Shown here piece by piece: positions 19,701-28,742 of a stretch of DNA of 44,495 nt. The notes beneath the pieces are model-generated. The model ran no database searches and was not told the DNA's origin. It worked only from the letters and a program-made list of their open reading frames with translations. Each line of letters opens with the position of its first letter. The first letter of the stretch is position 1. The translations under genes and the position numbers were made by a program. Source of the DNA: Ignavibacteria bacterium (GTDB lineage: Bacteria > Bacteroidota > Ignavibacteria > Tepidaquicellales > Tepidaquicellaceae); the NCBI GenBank assembly GCA_019187405.1, contig JABAQZ010000021.1, positions 1 to 44,495 on the forward strand, in the 5' to 3' direction.

Positions 19701-20634
19701 TATATGCTTTGCCGGTACTGCCGTTGTAACCGGAAGCGCCGATAATCACATCAGCAAACCCGTCACCGTTTACATCACCGGTTGTGGAAACTAAAATGCC
19801 AAAATTATTACCTGATGCTTCTCCCGTCATTGTTACATCGGCAGTACTGTTCATGCTTGCTCCTCCAAAATAAATGTACGCTCTGCCGGTATAACTGCTG
19901 TATTCATAAGCTCCTATAATTACATCAGAATACCCGTCACCGTTTACATCACCAGCTTTGGAAACTGAAGCGCCAAAATAATTAGATGATGCTTCTCCCG
20001 TCATTATTACATCTGCAATATTGTTCATGCTTGCTCCTCCAAAATAAATGTACGCTCTGCCGGTAGAGCTGCTGTATCCTGATGCGCCGACAACTACATC
20101 AGCGTATCCATCACCGTTTACATCACCGGCAGCGGATACAGATTCGCCAAAAAAATTACCTAATGCTTCTCCAGTTATTGTTATATCTGCAACCGTATTC
20201 ATATTAAGTCCGCCGTAAAAGATACAAACCCTGCCGGTAAAGCCATTATAAAAATACGCACCAATGATAATATCATCATATCCGTCGTTGTTCACATCAC
20301 CTGCTGTTGATATAGAGCAACCGAAATGCTCTCCTGCATTCATTCCGTTGAAGATTTTTCTTTGCATTGCATCGCCTTCATCTTCGGGAATGATCTTGTT
20401 TCCGTTTTCATCACGAATATTATTCATCCATTCTTTGGTTACTCCTGCAGGCAGAGAATCGCTATTGGAATAATTTCTTCCACCAATGGTTGTATTTGCC
20501 TTGTCTTCGCGAAACAATTTGCCTGCCTTTGACATTGAATAATCGCCGCTTATCAATCCGGCAATCGAAATATCAGATGAAATAAGTATTAGAATTAAGG
20601 TACAAAATAAAAAATTGTAAAAGTAAGTTTTCAT
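16783..20634 (-). CDS. Secreted double seven-bladed FG-GAP propeller protein, tandem copy 3
   Basis: A 1,283-residue protein, the first-transcribed position of the triplication. It has its own signal peptide (residues 1-26, different from the other two copies), then SDSLPAGVTKEWMNNIRDEN, which resembles theirs. Fourteen FG-GAP repeats lie at about residues 100-893, with DYFMKGEIVSD at about 489 after the seventh. Two FN3-like segments and the shared module (about 1108-1283, ending AKVVP) follow. DNA of the C-terminal third is nearly identical to the other two copies, while the N-terminus and upstream DNA are diverged. That pattern suggests gene conversion at the 3' end. Blades 5-6 and 10-11 are encoded by a 204-bp near-perfect direct repeat (18473-18676 and 19340-19543). 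Confidence 0.88.
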   Translation of the reverse strand: MKTYFYNFLFCTLILILISSDISIAGLISGDYSMSKAGKLFREDKANTTIGGRNYSNSDSLPAGVTKEWMNNIRDENGNKIIPEDEGDAMQRKIFNGMNAGEHFGCSISTAGDVNNDGYDDIIIGAYFYNGFTGRVCIFYGGLNMNTVADITITGEALGNFFGESVSAAGDVNGDGYADVVVGASGYSSSTGRAYIYFGGASMNNIADVIMTGEASSNYFGASVSKAGDVNGDGYSDVIIGAYEYSSYTGRAYIYFGGASMNSTADVTMTGEASGNNFGILVSTTGDVNGDGFADVIIGASGYNGSTGKAYIYFGGASMNNTADVTMAGEAVNNYFGKSASTAGDVNGDGYDDVIIGANGYSTSTGRAYIYYGGASMNNASDVTITGEATNNFFGKSVSTAGDVNGDGYSDVIVGAYGYSNFTGRTYIYFGGVSMNNTIDAILTGESTSSAFGYSVSTAGDVNGDGYSDIIVGAYNYASNVGRVYLYDYFMKGEIVSDIAVTGDTTNNYFGFSVSEAGDVNSDGYADIIVGAYGNNSSTGKAYIFFGGISMNDTADVTMIGEAVSNYFGCSVSTAGDVNGDGYADVIVGAYGYNSNIGRAYIFYGGMTMNNIADLVLTGGSTSFFASSVSTAGDVNGDGYTDVIVGAYAYSSNTGRAYIYYGGASMNNASDVTITGEAANNFFGKSVSTAGDVNGDGYSDVIVGAYGYSSYTGRTYIYFGGTSMNNTADLVITGEATNILFGYSVSEAGDVNGDGHSDVIVGAYGSSAYTGKAYIFFGGTSMNTTADVTMTGEVTNDYFGISVSTAGDVNADGYSDVIVGAYAYSITTGRAYIYLGGSSMNNISDVTMNGETTGNYFGTSVSTAGDVNGDGFSDVINGANGYSSNTGKAYTYFGSAISAKPILNYVKDVPNDQGGYVYLKWARSSFDVIGNNTITDYYLEMSYPPTGGNFAWIPSGIISAVKNSFYSYNVSTPFDSSSAATGNFYFRVTARTSDPSVFWRSNILYGRSIDNIAPLMVSPFTAVSEASNVRLNWKRSNAPDLMNYILFRSTSPTIDPYTETPFATLGDSTYLDTSPLSGLYYYFIVAQDIHNNLSPVAVAESPNITVNATMFIEGFYNAGANSQVSDTITAYLRNNLYPYSIADQSMAVVSSNGSVTLKFGNASSGTYYLVLTHRNSIETWSANGISVTRGGSVNYDFSNSSSQAFGNNMKQVDTSPVRFAIFSGDVNQDGVVEATDAGAIDNDASNFVSGYVNTDITGDDLVDATDAAIGENNAANFVAKVVP

Positions 20635-21430
20635 TTAGGTTTAATTAATTTGGTTTTAAAATTTACAGATTAAGAGATTTGGAAATTTATTGGGTATCTT
20701 TCATAGGCATTTACCAAATTGATTTTTTAAATGAGACTTAAAAGATAAAGGAAGATATATTTATTTTTGAAATTAAACTTAATGTTACAAATTCATATTT
20801 AAATTTATAGAAATTAAGTGTCAGTTTTTGATCAGTATTTAAGAAACGAAGTTTAAAGAGCAAGTTTACAGTTCATATTTATAAAATATATTTTAGAATT
20901 TCAAGTTACGAATAAGATAATATTTGGCAGGCTGACATTAGTTTCAAAAGCATTTTTCCAATTTATAAAACATTATTTTAATGAGAAGATTGTCAACAAA
21001 TGTTTTCTAATCTTCATACAACTTGTCTCTCGTTCTCCTTTTTAAAAAGGAGCGTTAGTGAGTCTTATGTAGAATAATTATGTTTTCAAATAATTTAAAA
21101 GCCTAAAAGTTTTGCTTAACTTTACAACTGCATATTGTTTTAAATGGATGAGCTAATCATACTTAAGATTGAATAGAGTTTATTATGAATTTATAAATAT
21201 TTTGTGTGGATATCTGAATTAAGATTGAAACTCTGCTAATATTAGGAAAATGTAAGAGTACCGCAATAAGATTTAGAAAGCATAAAACTCTCAAAGAAAA
21301 ACTCCGATTCAAGGAAAAAAACATTCTCGGAAAATTTATTATGAAAAGAAAAAACAACTTGGCAAATTATATCGTGATTTTGATTCATAATTTCAAATAA
21401 GAACTTGGATAATCACATATTAATAAAACA
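20635..21430. other. AT-rich intergenic stretch with one palindrome
   Basis: No supported gene. A possible 64-residue frame on the minus strand (21163-21357) lacks a ribosome-binding site and convincing composition. The only clear structure is the palindrome at 21035-21052. The region upstream of 20634 must hold the promoter of FG-GAP copy 3, but I could not pick a site with confidence. Confidence 0.4.
21035..21052. repeat. 18-bp perfect palindrome
   Basis: CTCCTTTTTAAAAAGGAG is perfectly self-complementary. Flanks (TCTCGTT and CGTTAGTGAG) add no further pairing. Probably another short dispersed palindromic repeat. Confidence 0.5.
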
Positions 21431-21462
21431 GCTCTTTCTCATAGTACATCTCGAGAAAGAGC
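21431..21462 (-). terminator. Intrinsic terminator after the LysM gene
   Basis: Perfect 10-bp stem GCTCTTTCTC (21431-21440) with GAGAAAGAGC (21453-21462) and a 12-nt loop. On the minus strand it lies 28 bp after the stop of the gene at 21491-21871 and is followed by TGTTTTATT. Confidence 0.6.
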
Positions 21463-21490
21463 AAAAAAATAATTTGTACCGCAAGGATAC

Positions 21491-21871
21491 TTAGGGAATG
21501 ACTAATTCCTGTCCCACTTTGATGAGATCAGGATTTGAAATTCCATTCGCACTGGCAATCTTCATGTAGTCATTTGCATTGCCATAAAACTCCTTTGCGA
21601 TCTTGCTTAATGTATCACCGGATTTCACCGTATAAGTCTTCATTGCAGGCGCACTGGGAACATCACTGTCCATTTTTATGTCTGCCTGAATGTCAACTGG
21701 GTTTTCACCTCCGATTCTTTTTATTTCATTCCATACCGAGATTTTCTCAGTTGGTGTTGGTACGGTTGCCGAAAGTTTTAAAACACCGTTTTCTTCTACC
21801 GCATTTACATCTCTTCCACCCAACTGATTGATCATTGATATTACAGATGCATATCTGTCTTGTACTGACAT
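21491..21871 (-). CDS. BON-LysM domain protein, Kbp/YgaU-like
   Basis: A 126-residue protein without a signal peptide. Residues about 1-67 look like a BON domain ([16 protein letters not shown], then VDIQADI). Residues 79-125 are a LysM domain ([20 protein letters not shown], then [16 protein letters not shown]). The arrangement and length match E. coli Kbp/YgaU, a cytoplasmic potassium-binding protein of about 149 residues, and many Bacteroidota homologues annotated as LysM peptidoglycan-binding proteins. With no export signal, a cytoplasmic role is more likely than cell-wall binding. The start is supported by AAAGGAG about 8 bp upstream. It is transcribed alone: long intergenic gaps on both sides and a hairpin terminator after it. 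Confidence 0.85.
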   Translation of the reverse strand: MSVQDRYASVISMINQLGGRDVNAVEENGVLKLSATVPTPTEKISVWNEIKRIGGENPVDIQADIKMDSDVPSAPAMKTYTVKSGDTLSKIAKEFYGNANDYMKIASANGISNPDLIKVGQELVIP

Positions 21872-22414
21872 TTTTAACTCCTTTAAGTTTAATTTATGAA
21901 TTTATTTAACAATAAAGCCGAAGGAAATAGTAAAGAATATTTATGGAATTTTTATCTGAATAATTCTATCTCAAATTAATCAATCCAATTCAAAAAAAAT
22001 ATCACAAATATTTAATCTAATCTTAAAATCTAAGATATTTATTTTAAACCATTCTTGAAAAGTATAAAATATTCCATTTAACCTAATTCTTCTTAATATC
22101 TCTTTAAGTATATTTCGATTTCATTGTTTGAGTGAATGTCTTTATATATATATGTCAAATAGATACTTAGTGACATTCTGCGATTTATTTTTACTATCTG
22201 TTTCATGGATTTTGACTCAATCACTGATTATTTGGTTACAACTTTTTTAAAAATTTATTTTATCTCCTATTCTGTTTTGGAAAATTCCTCTGACATCTTA
22301 TTCAACTTACACTATAAATTTGAAAAGGAAATCATACTCTTAATTAAATTGCTTCCATAAATTAAATGCCGCAGCTTATGTAACTGCGGCACTTAGAAAA
22401 ACAAAAACTAATAA
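21872..22414. other. AT-rich intergenic stretch with one GC-rich hairpin
   Basis: No gene seen. A hairpin TGCCGCAG (22367-22374) with CTGCGGCA (22384-22391) stands out from the AT-rich background. It lies on the 3' side of the FG-GAP gene ending at 22560 (minus strand) and could help terminate it, although no strong T-run follows. Confidence 0.4.
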
Positions 22415-22555
22415 GGTCTTGTTCAGCATGACAGGGTGATTGTCATCCCGAACACCCAATATGTCATCCCGAACTTGTTTCGGGATCTGCTGATGTCTGC
22501 ACGTGAATACAGTACAGACTGCCACAGATGCTGAAACAAGTTCAGCATGACAATG
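22415..22555. repeat. REP/BIME-like element, isolated copy
   Basis: One copy of the composite repeat arrayed at 43791-44495. It has a CCCGAA-CTTGT-TTCGGG hairpin, a GTCTGCAC...GTACAGAC pair, and a TGCTGAA-ACAAG-TTCAGCA hairpin whose loop is the complement of the first loop. It ends about 5 bp from the stop codon of the FG-GAP gene at 22560-26468. Confidence 0.8.
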
Positions 22556-22559
22556 AATC

Positions 22560-25500
22560 CTATGGTGTAATTGCAGCTATAAAGTTTGCAGCATTGTTAT
22601 CGGCGATTAATGCATCGCTTCCATCAACTACATCATCTCCATTTAAATCAGTAGCAAGATATCCAGTATTAAAATTTGCAGCATCATTGTCAATTAAAAG
22701 TGCATCCGATCCGTCTACTAATCCGTCTTGATTCACGTCTCCGCCGTAGATTGCAAACAAAATCGGATTATCCTCGACTTCAATCTCGTTGTTTCCGAAA
22801 GCCTGTGCTGCAGAAGAAATAAATTCATAATCCGTATTTGAACCGGAAGTATAACTAATACTATCGGCACTCCATGTCTCAAGTGAATTTCTGTGATGGA
22901 CGGATATATAATAGTATCCCGTAGTTGCAGACGCCATAGTAAAAATTCCCGTAAACGAAGATGCATTAATTACTCCCGTGTCTGAATCAATGACCGTATA
23001 TGGCGGTACCGCACTTCTTAATTCAACTAAAACAATATCACTCATTCTCATTTCTAAAATGGAATTATCATAAAAACCCTGCATTATTACGGAAACAGTA
23101 ACAGTTCCCGATGTGCTGAATGTAACATTATAAATATTTGAATAAGAACTGATGTTTCCGTGAATGTCCACAGCGGCAACCTGATAATCATAATTATTTC
23201 CGCTGACCACCGTTGCATCATCATAATCGCTGGTGTTTGATGTTCCGATCTCGACACTGTCGCGGTAAATAATATAGTGATGAAAATCCTGTTCAAGATT
23301 GTCATTCCATGTAAGCATGACGGAATTATTATCGGGAGTACCCGCAAGAGCCTGCGGTGCGAACGGCGCAAGATTGTCAACACTGTAGCCGGACAAAATA
23401 TTTGACCTCCAGTATTCATTTGCGCTGGAAGTCTGCGCGGTTATTCTGTAATACATAAGCCCGGAATTATTTGACATCGAGTCGTTATCCGTGTTTACGT
23501 TTTGAGAATAATAAGTATCATGCGATGCGGGAACAGTCATAACCGGCGACCATTGAAATCCCGTAATTCCCGGAGGAGGACTTTGCTGAATGAGATAGTT
23601 TATAATTGAGCCGCCCTGATAATCATTTCCGCTGCGTACCCATTTGAGCTTTAAAACTCCGCCCTGATCATAAGGAACATCACGCGCTGAAGCTATGCGG
23701 GGATTGATTGGAGGGGATGAGGAGAGGTGGAGGTAGACTCTCCCAGTGTTTGAAACAAGTCCATCATAGTAAGGCGATCCCACTAACAAATCGGAAATTC
23801 CATCATTGTTCAGATCCATTCCGTTTGACAAGGAGTAGCCGAATCCTTCTCCATATTGCACTCCTGTACTTTTAACATCAAATATATTATCCATAAAACG
23901 CCCTCCGAAATAATTATAAACGCTACCAAAATTATTTTCACCGCCTTGATAACTACCTACAGATATATCCGGATAGCCATCTCCGTTTAGATCTCCTTCG
24001 AAAGAAACTGAAAATCCAAAGTTCGAAGCATCTTCGTACCCGGAAAGTATTAACTCAGAAGTTGTATCAACATTTAGTGATCCATGATACACAAATACAG
24101 AACCCGGATTACTTGTCAAGCTACTTGCGGAGTCCCAATCTGCTCCTATAACAACATCAGAGTATCCGTCCTTATTAAGATCACCAGACAATGAAACCGA
24201 AATACCAAATCTACTCTCCTCATTGACACCGGCAAAAATTCTATCAATCGAAGAGTTCATGGAACTTGCTCCAAGGAATAAATAGCAAGCACCTTGTTCA
24301 TTTTTAGATAGAGTTGATGAGCTTGCACCGACCAAAAGATCATTATATCCGTCTCCATTCACATCTCCATTACCTGAAAGTGATGCACCAAAATATTCAT
24401 CAATTGTATTTTCGCTGATTGAAACATCATATACGTTGTTTGGAATACTGCTTCCATAATAAATTCGTACCTTACAAATAGTACTGTAAGGTGCACCGAT
24501 TGCAATATCAGAGAATCCGTCACCATTAAAATCACCTGCTGTGCCCGATGTGCCAAAGTTCTGTTCAGCTGCGGTCATAAAGAAAGTGAGATCAATCACA
24601 TTGTTCATCGGATTTCCGCCAAGAAATAAATAGGCTTTCCCTCTGTCAATTCCCACTAAATCATTAAACGGCGCACCTATTAATACATCAGAATAACCAT
24701 CACCATTGAAATCGCCTGCTGAATTTACATGCCAACCAAAACCATCACCTGGAATTTCACCCCTTAAGATTAAGTCAGCAGTATTGTCTAAAATGTTGCC
24801 TCCAAAATATATATAAGCCCTCCCTGCTGAGTCAAAAGGCGCACCAGCAATAAAGTCTTTATATCCGTCTCCATTTACATCTCCGGCTTCAGCAACAGAC
24901 CAGCCCATATATAGTCCTGATGAATTTATAGAAAATATCTCATCGGCAATATCAGTCCCCGTCATGGAATTCAGATACAGGTAAACTTTTCCTGCTGCTG
25001 CTCCTCCGGCATTATTGTAAGGCGCTCCTGAAAGTATATCAGTATATCCGTCACCGTTTACATCTCCGGCATACGAAACACTGTAGCCCAGATTGTCTCC
25101 TGAATTTTCGCCTAAGAACATTGCATCTCTTAAGTTGTCAATCGCATTTCCTCCATAATACACATAAGTTCTTCCTCCTTCAAAGAATATTGCGCTATTG
25201 CTCGGCGCACCGGCAAGTATGTCGGAGTACCCATCTCCGTTTAAGTCGCCTTGCAATGAAACTGAATTCCCGAAATACTCTCCCGAGAAACCCGGTAAAG
25301 TAACATCAGAAGTATTATCCGGTGATGCTCCTCCAAAATAAACATAAACACTTCCGGAATTTGATCCGCCTGCATCGTTAGTAGGCGCTCCACACATTAC
25401 ATCCGAATAACCATCTCCGTTTGCATCGCCGTTACCGGAAACAGAATATCCAAAAATATCTCCCGCTGCCGCACCTGTTAAAGTAAGATCAATTCCCGTA

Positions 25501-26468
25501 TTCATTGGATTGCCGCCGAGATAGACATAAGCTCTTCCTGCATTACTGCCTGCTGCATCATTATTTGGCGCGCCGCAGATTACATCATAATATCCGTCAC
25601 CGTTAATGTCTCCTGCCACTGATACAGAAGTACCGAAATTGTCCTGCGCCGATACACCGTTGAGAGTTATATCAACTGAATTATTCATTGGATTTCCTCC
25701 GAAATAAATTTGCGACCTTCCGGCATTTGTAGCTGCTGCATCACTTCCCGGAGCTCCGACTATTACATCGGCAAAGCCGTTTGCATTTACATCACCTGCT
25801 GCAGAGACAGATAATCCGAAATTATCTCCTGCATTTGAGCCCGTCAAAGTAACATCAACTACATTATTCATCGGACTTCCGCCAAAATAAATGTAAGCTC
25901 TTCCGGCATCTGCTCCGCCATTGTCATTAAATGGCGCGCCTACAATCACATCGTCATATCCGTCACTATTCAGGTCACCTGCTCCAGACACAGTCCAGCC
26001 GAATTTGTCTCCTGAAGCAGCACCACTTAGAATTACATCAACTCCCGAATTGATTGTATTACCTCCAAAAAAAATATAAGCTCTGCCTGCATCTGCCGCC
26101 GCTGCATCATTCTGCGGCGCTCCGACAATTACGTCGTCAAATCCGTCTCCGTTTACATCGCCTGCATTGGATACTGAATATCCAAAATAATCATCTGCGG
26201 CATAACCGGTAAAAAATCTTTGCTGAATGGCATCGGGTAGAGGATCTTCGTCATGATTTCTACTTATCTCCGAAATAAGTCTTCGTTTTTCATCACCCTG
26301 TAATTTCGATCTATACATATTTATAGGATCATCAGAAAATGTTTTATTCTGTTTTAAATCTGAAATATTCTGATTCTGCATTGCTTGATCCTGAATCCAA
26401 TTTGATTTGATTTCATTGATTTGAAAAGAGAAAATGAAAATCAAAGAAAGAAGTATTAAATTTTTCAT
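22560..26468 (-). CDS. Secreted double seven-bladed FG-GAP propeller protein, divergent member
   Basis: A 1,302-residue exported protein. The signal peptide covers about residues 1-22. Fourteen FG-GAP repeats lie at about residues 85-915, in a subtype with GAPxND and AGRAYIFFGG strands and Ala-rich loops. The seventh ends in KVYLYLNSMTGTDIADEIF rather than an FGG loop, so the 7+7 split seen in the other three genes recurs with a different sequence. FN3-like domains (about 920-1125) and the shared module (about 1128-1302, HRNSLETWS, GDVNQDGLVDGSD, ending AAITP) complete it. Blade 10 is shortened (FGTSGTAGDF). It lies separate from the tandem triplet and shares no long DNA identity with it, so this is an older paralogue. 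Confidence 0.87.
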   Translation of the reverse strand: MKNLILLSLIFIFSFQINEIKSNWIQDQAMQNQNISDLKQNKTFSDDPINMYRSKLQGDEKRRLISEISRNHDEDPLPDAIQQRFFTGYAADDYFGYSVSNAGDVNGDGFDDVIVGAPQNDAAAADAGRAYIFFGGNTINSGVDVILSGAASGDKFGWTVSGAGDLNSDGYDDVIVGAPFNDNGGADAGRAYIYFGGSPMNNVVDVTLTGSNAGDNFGLSVSAAGDVNANGFADVIVGAPGSDAAATNAGRSQIYFGGNPMNNSVDITLNGVSAQDNFGTSVSVAGDINGDGYYDVICGAPNNDAAGSNAGRAYVYLGGNPMNTGIDLTLTGAAAGDIFGYSVSGNGDANGDGYSDVMCGAPTNDAGGSNSGSVYVYFGGASPDNTSDVTLPGFSGEYFGNSVSLQGDLNGDGYSDILAGAPSNSAIFFEGGRTYVYYGGNAIDNLRDAMFLGENSGDNLGYSVSYAGDVNGDGYTDILSGAPYNNAGGAAAGKVYLYLNSMTGTDIADEIFSINSSGLYMGWSVAEAGDVNGDGYKDFIAGAPFDSAGRAYIYFGGNILDNTADLILRGEIPGDGFGWHVNSAGDFNGDGYSDVLIGAPFNDLVGIDRGKAYLFLGGNPMNNVIDLTFFMTAAEQNFGTSGTAGDFNGDGFSDIAIGAPYSTICKVRIYYGSSIPNNVYDVSISENTIDEYFGASLSGNGDVNGDGYNDLLVGASSSTLSKNEQGACYLFLGASSMNSSIDRIFAGVNEESRFGISVSLSGDLNKDGYSDVVIGADWDSASSLTSNPGSVFVYHGSLNVDTTSELILSGYEDASNFGFSVSFEGDLNGDGYPDISVGSYQGGENNFGSVYNYFGGRFMDNIFDVKSTGVQYGEGFGYSLSNGMDLNNDGISDLLVGSPYYDGLVSNTGRVYLHLSSSPPINPRIASARDVPYDQGGVLKLKWVRSGNDYQGGSIINYLIQQSPPPGITGFQWSPVMTVPASHDTYYSQNVNTDNDSMSNNSGLMYYRITAQTSSANEYWRSNILSGYSVDNLAPFAPQALAGTPDNNSVMLTWNDNLEQDFHHYIIYRDSVEIGTSNTSDYDDATVVSGNNYDYQVAAVDIHGNISSYSNIYNVTFSTSGTVTVSVIMQGFYDNSILEMRMSDIVLVELRSAVPPYTVIDSDTGVINASSFTGIFTMASATTGYYYISVHHRNSLETWSADSISYTSGSNTDYEFISSAAQAFGNNEIEVEDNPILFAIYGGDVNQDGLVDGSDALLIDNDAANFNTGYLATDLNGDDVVDGSDALIADNNAANFIAAITP

Positions 26469-26622
26469 CTGATGTGAGATTTATTTTTTGTAAAGTTATT
26501 GTATAATTGAATAATAAATAATTTTTAAAAAATGAGTTTAAAAATTTTCCAAAGTGCTTGGAAATTTATCATTTATACAATCGCATTTTATATTATTGCA
26601 ATTCTTATTTACAATAAAATGA

Positions 26623-28425
26623 TTATGGACTTATTGAGTTGACATAGTTTGATGCGTTATTTTCAGCAAAGGCTGCATCAGTAGCATCTACGAAAATATC
26701 ACCATTTAAATCTGTACTTAAATATCCTGTTGAATAATTGCTCGCATCATTATCAATAGCTCCGTTATCCACAGCATCTATTATACCATCCTGATTTACA
26801 TCTCCCGAATAAATGCCAAATCTAACAGGTGAATTATCAACCTGAATCATATTGTTCCCATAAGCTTTTGATTGAAGATCTGTAAAATTATAAGTCATAA
26901 TTGAATTTACGGCAAACAGCATTCCTCCGTTTTTACTCCAGGTTTCAATTGTGTTTCTGTGAATTACTTTAAGATAGTATGTTCCGTTTGATACAGATGG
27001 AAAAGGAAATATTCCCATATAATCATTAAAATTGATTACTGCAATTGAAGAATCTATTAATGAATATGGCGGGCTTGATAAGTGCAGATATAATCTTACC
27101 GTATCATCAGTTTGTAATTGATTTGTCAATAAATTATAATATGCTTCTGGAATTACTTTTGTAAATATTAATGCCACATTTGATCGGATATAAATATAAA
27201 CATTGCCCGCAGAAATATTATAGCCGTATGCTCCGGATATTATATCAGAAAGTGTATCATTGTTCATATCTCCTGCTGAAGAAACTGAATATCCATATTT
27301 ATCTCCGGTGTTTTCTCCGGAGTATTGAACGTCGGGAATTGAATCAATGGTTGTCCCTCCGTAAAAAATATATATATTACCCGAAGGAGAAGAAGGAGCG
27401 CCTGCAACAAAGTCATCATAACCGTCATTATTTACATCACCTGCATCTGAAACACAATAGCCAAACTCATAACCCGAACTGCCGGATACTTCCAAATCAG
27501 ATACATTGTTCATTACTGCACCTCCATAATAAATATAAATTCTGCCATTCGAGCTGTTAAGTCCATAAGCCCCGATAATCACATCATCATATCCGTCATT
27601 ATTGACATCGCCGGCATTTGAAACCGACGTCCCGAAATACCCGTAAGAAGCCTGCCCTGTAACAATTATATCAGCGCTATTATTGAGAACGGCGCTTCCA
27701 AGATAAATATTTGCTCTTCCGTTTGAAGATGAATTTCCGGGAGAACCGACAACAAAATCATCAAAGTTATCATTGTTGACATCTCCTGCTTTTGAAACGG
27801 ATGTTCCAAGATAATTTCCTGTTCCTATACCAGTCATCGTAAGATCAATAGTTCCATTCATCGGCGAGCCACCGAGATACACAAAAGCTCTTCCGGTATT
27901 TGAATTATATTGAGATGCTCCTGTAATTATGTCATCGAAACCGTCGTTATTGAGATCACCTGCGCCGGATACGGAATTACCAAAGAAAGATCCTAAAGTT
28001 CCCGTCATTATCAGATCAGCAGATGTGTCAACCGAAGCGCTTCCAAAGAAAATAAAAACTCTTCCGGTTGCCAGTCCGTAGTATGGCGCTCCTACTATTA
28101 TATCATCATAACCATCGTTGTTAACATCACCTGCGCCGGATACAGAGTAGCCGAAATATTCATTTGTTGCTCCAGAAGTTGATCCGTAAATTTCATAATC
28201 AGGATTTAAATCATATTCATTTCCGCCCATAAAGATATAGACTTTTCCGGCGTTTTCATCTCGGTCGTCATTTTGCGGAGCGCCTGCAGCCGCATCGTCA
28301 TAACCGTCATTGTTTATATCGCCAATACTTGTGACGGAATAACCGTATTGTTCATCAGTATTACTAAAAGAAGAAAGAGTAATAAAGAAATTACAGATAA
28401 GAATTGTTAGTATTGTTACTTTCAT
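26623..28425 (-). CDS. Secreted single seven-bladed FG-GAP propeller protein
   Basis: A 600-residue exported protein. A signal peptide of about 21 residues (FFITLSSFS) leads almost at once into FG-GAP repeats: seven in total, about residues 25-415, mostly of the form GDVNNDGYDD. The last repeat lacks the FGG loop and ends YIYIRSNV, as at the end of each propeller in the larger proteins. There are no FN3 domains. The shared module follows directly (about 423-600, HRNTIETWSKNG, GDVNQDGIIDAVD, ending NSISP). It is the minimal architecture of the family, one propeller plus one module. The upstream neighbour at 22560-26468 is on the same strand; the 154-bp gap leaves co-transcription open. Confidence 0.87.
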   Translation of the reverse strand: MKVTILTILICNFFITLSSFSNTDEQYGYSVTSIGDINNDGYDDAAAGAPQNDDRDENAGKVYIFMGGNEYDLNPDYEIYGSTSGATNEYFGYSVSGAGDVNNDGYDDIIVGAPYYGLATGRVFIFFGSASVDTSADLIMTGTLGSFFGNSVSGAGDLNNDGFDDIITGASQYNSNTGRAFVYLGGSPMNGTIDLTMTGIGTGNYLGTSVSKAGDVNNDNFDDFVVGSPGNSSSNGRANIYLGSAVLNNSADIIVTGQASYGYFGTSVSNAGDVNNDGYDDVIIGAYGLNSSNGRIYIYYGGAVMNNVSDLEVSGSSGYEFGYCVSDAGDVNNDGYDDFVAGAPSSPSGNIYIFYGGTTIDSIPDVQYSGENTGDKYGYSVSSAGDMNNDTLSDIISGAYGYNISAGNVYIYIRSNVALIFTKVIPEAYYNLLTNQLQTDDTVRLYLHLSSPPYSLIDSSIAVINFNDYMGIFPFPSVSNGTYYLKVIHRNTIETWSKNGGMLFAVNSIMTYNFTDLQSKAYGNNMIQVDNSPVRFGIYSGDVNQDGIIDAVDNGAIDNDASNYSTGYLSTDLNGDIFVDATDAAFAENNASNYVNSISP

Positions 28426-28685
28426 AGAATGTTATAATTTAAGTTTATAAATTTGTTGCCTTTATTTTTTTTTTGAATTACAAAATGAAAAAGTTTACTT
28501 AGAATTTTCATTTACATGTGCCATTGTTAGATGTATCAATGTCACATAATTGATAATTTCTTCCTTATTAGGATAGCTTGATGGATATTTCATTTCCAAA
28601 ATTTTCATTTCAAAACTAATAATTTAATTCACTATTTTCCGAAAAAAATAATTTTTATATTTGGTCGGGAAAATATGAAAACAAG
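28426..28685. other. Divergent intergenic region
   Basis: AT-rich DNA between the start codons of the FG-GAP gene (28425, minus) and the helical-protein gene (28743, plus). It must hold the minus-strand promoter, but I see no strong match and no long repeat. Confidence 0.4.
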
Positions 28686-28714
28686 TTGACTTTCTTATCT
28701 TCGTTTTAAATTTG
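28686..28714 (+). promoter_or_regulatory. Promoter with Bacteroidota-type boxes
   Basis: TTG at 28686-28688, an 18-bp spacer and TAAATTTG at 28707-28714 fit the TTG-N19-TAnnTTTG pattern of the Bacteroidota housekeeping sigma factor. The 5' leader before the ATG at 28743 would be about 20 nt. Confidence 0.6.
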
Positions 28715-28742
28715 ATGCTTTAAATTACATTTATATTTTAAA

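Noticed and set aside
21163-21357. 64-residue protein in the intergenic region
   Set aside because: AT-rich frame with no ribosome-binding site, no recognisable motif and atypical composition.
8586-28425. Cellulosome (dockerins with enzymes and scaffoldin)
   Set aside because: Dockerin-like loops are present, but there are no cohesins, carbohydrate-binding modules or glycoside hydrolases in the window; the heads are propellers and a peptidase.
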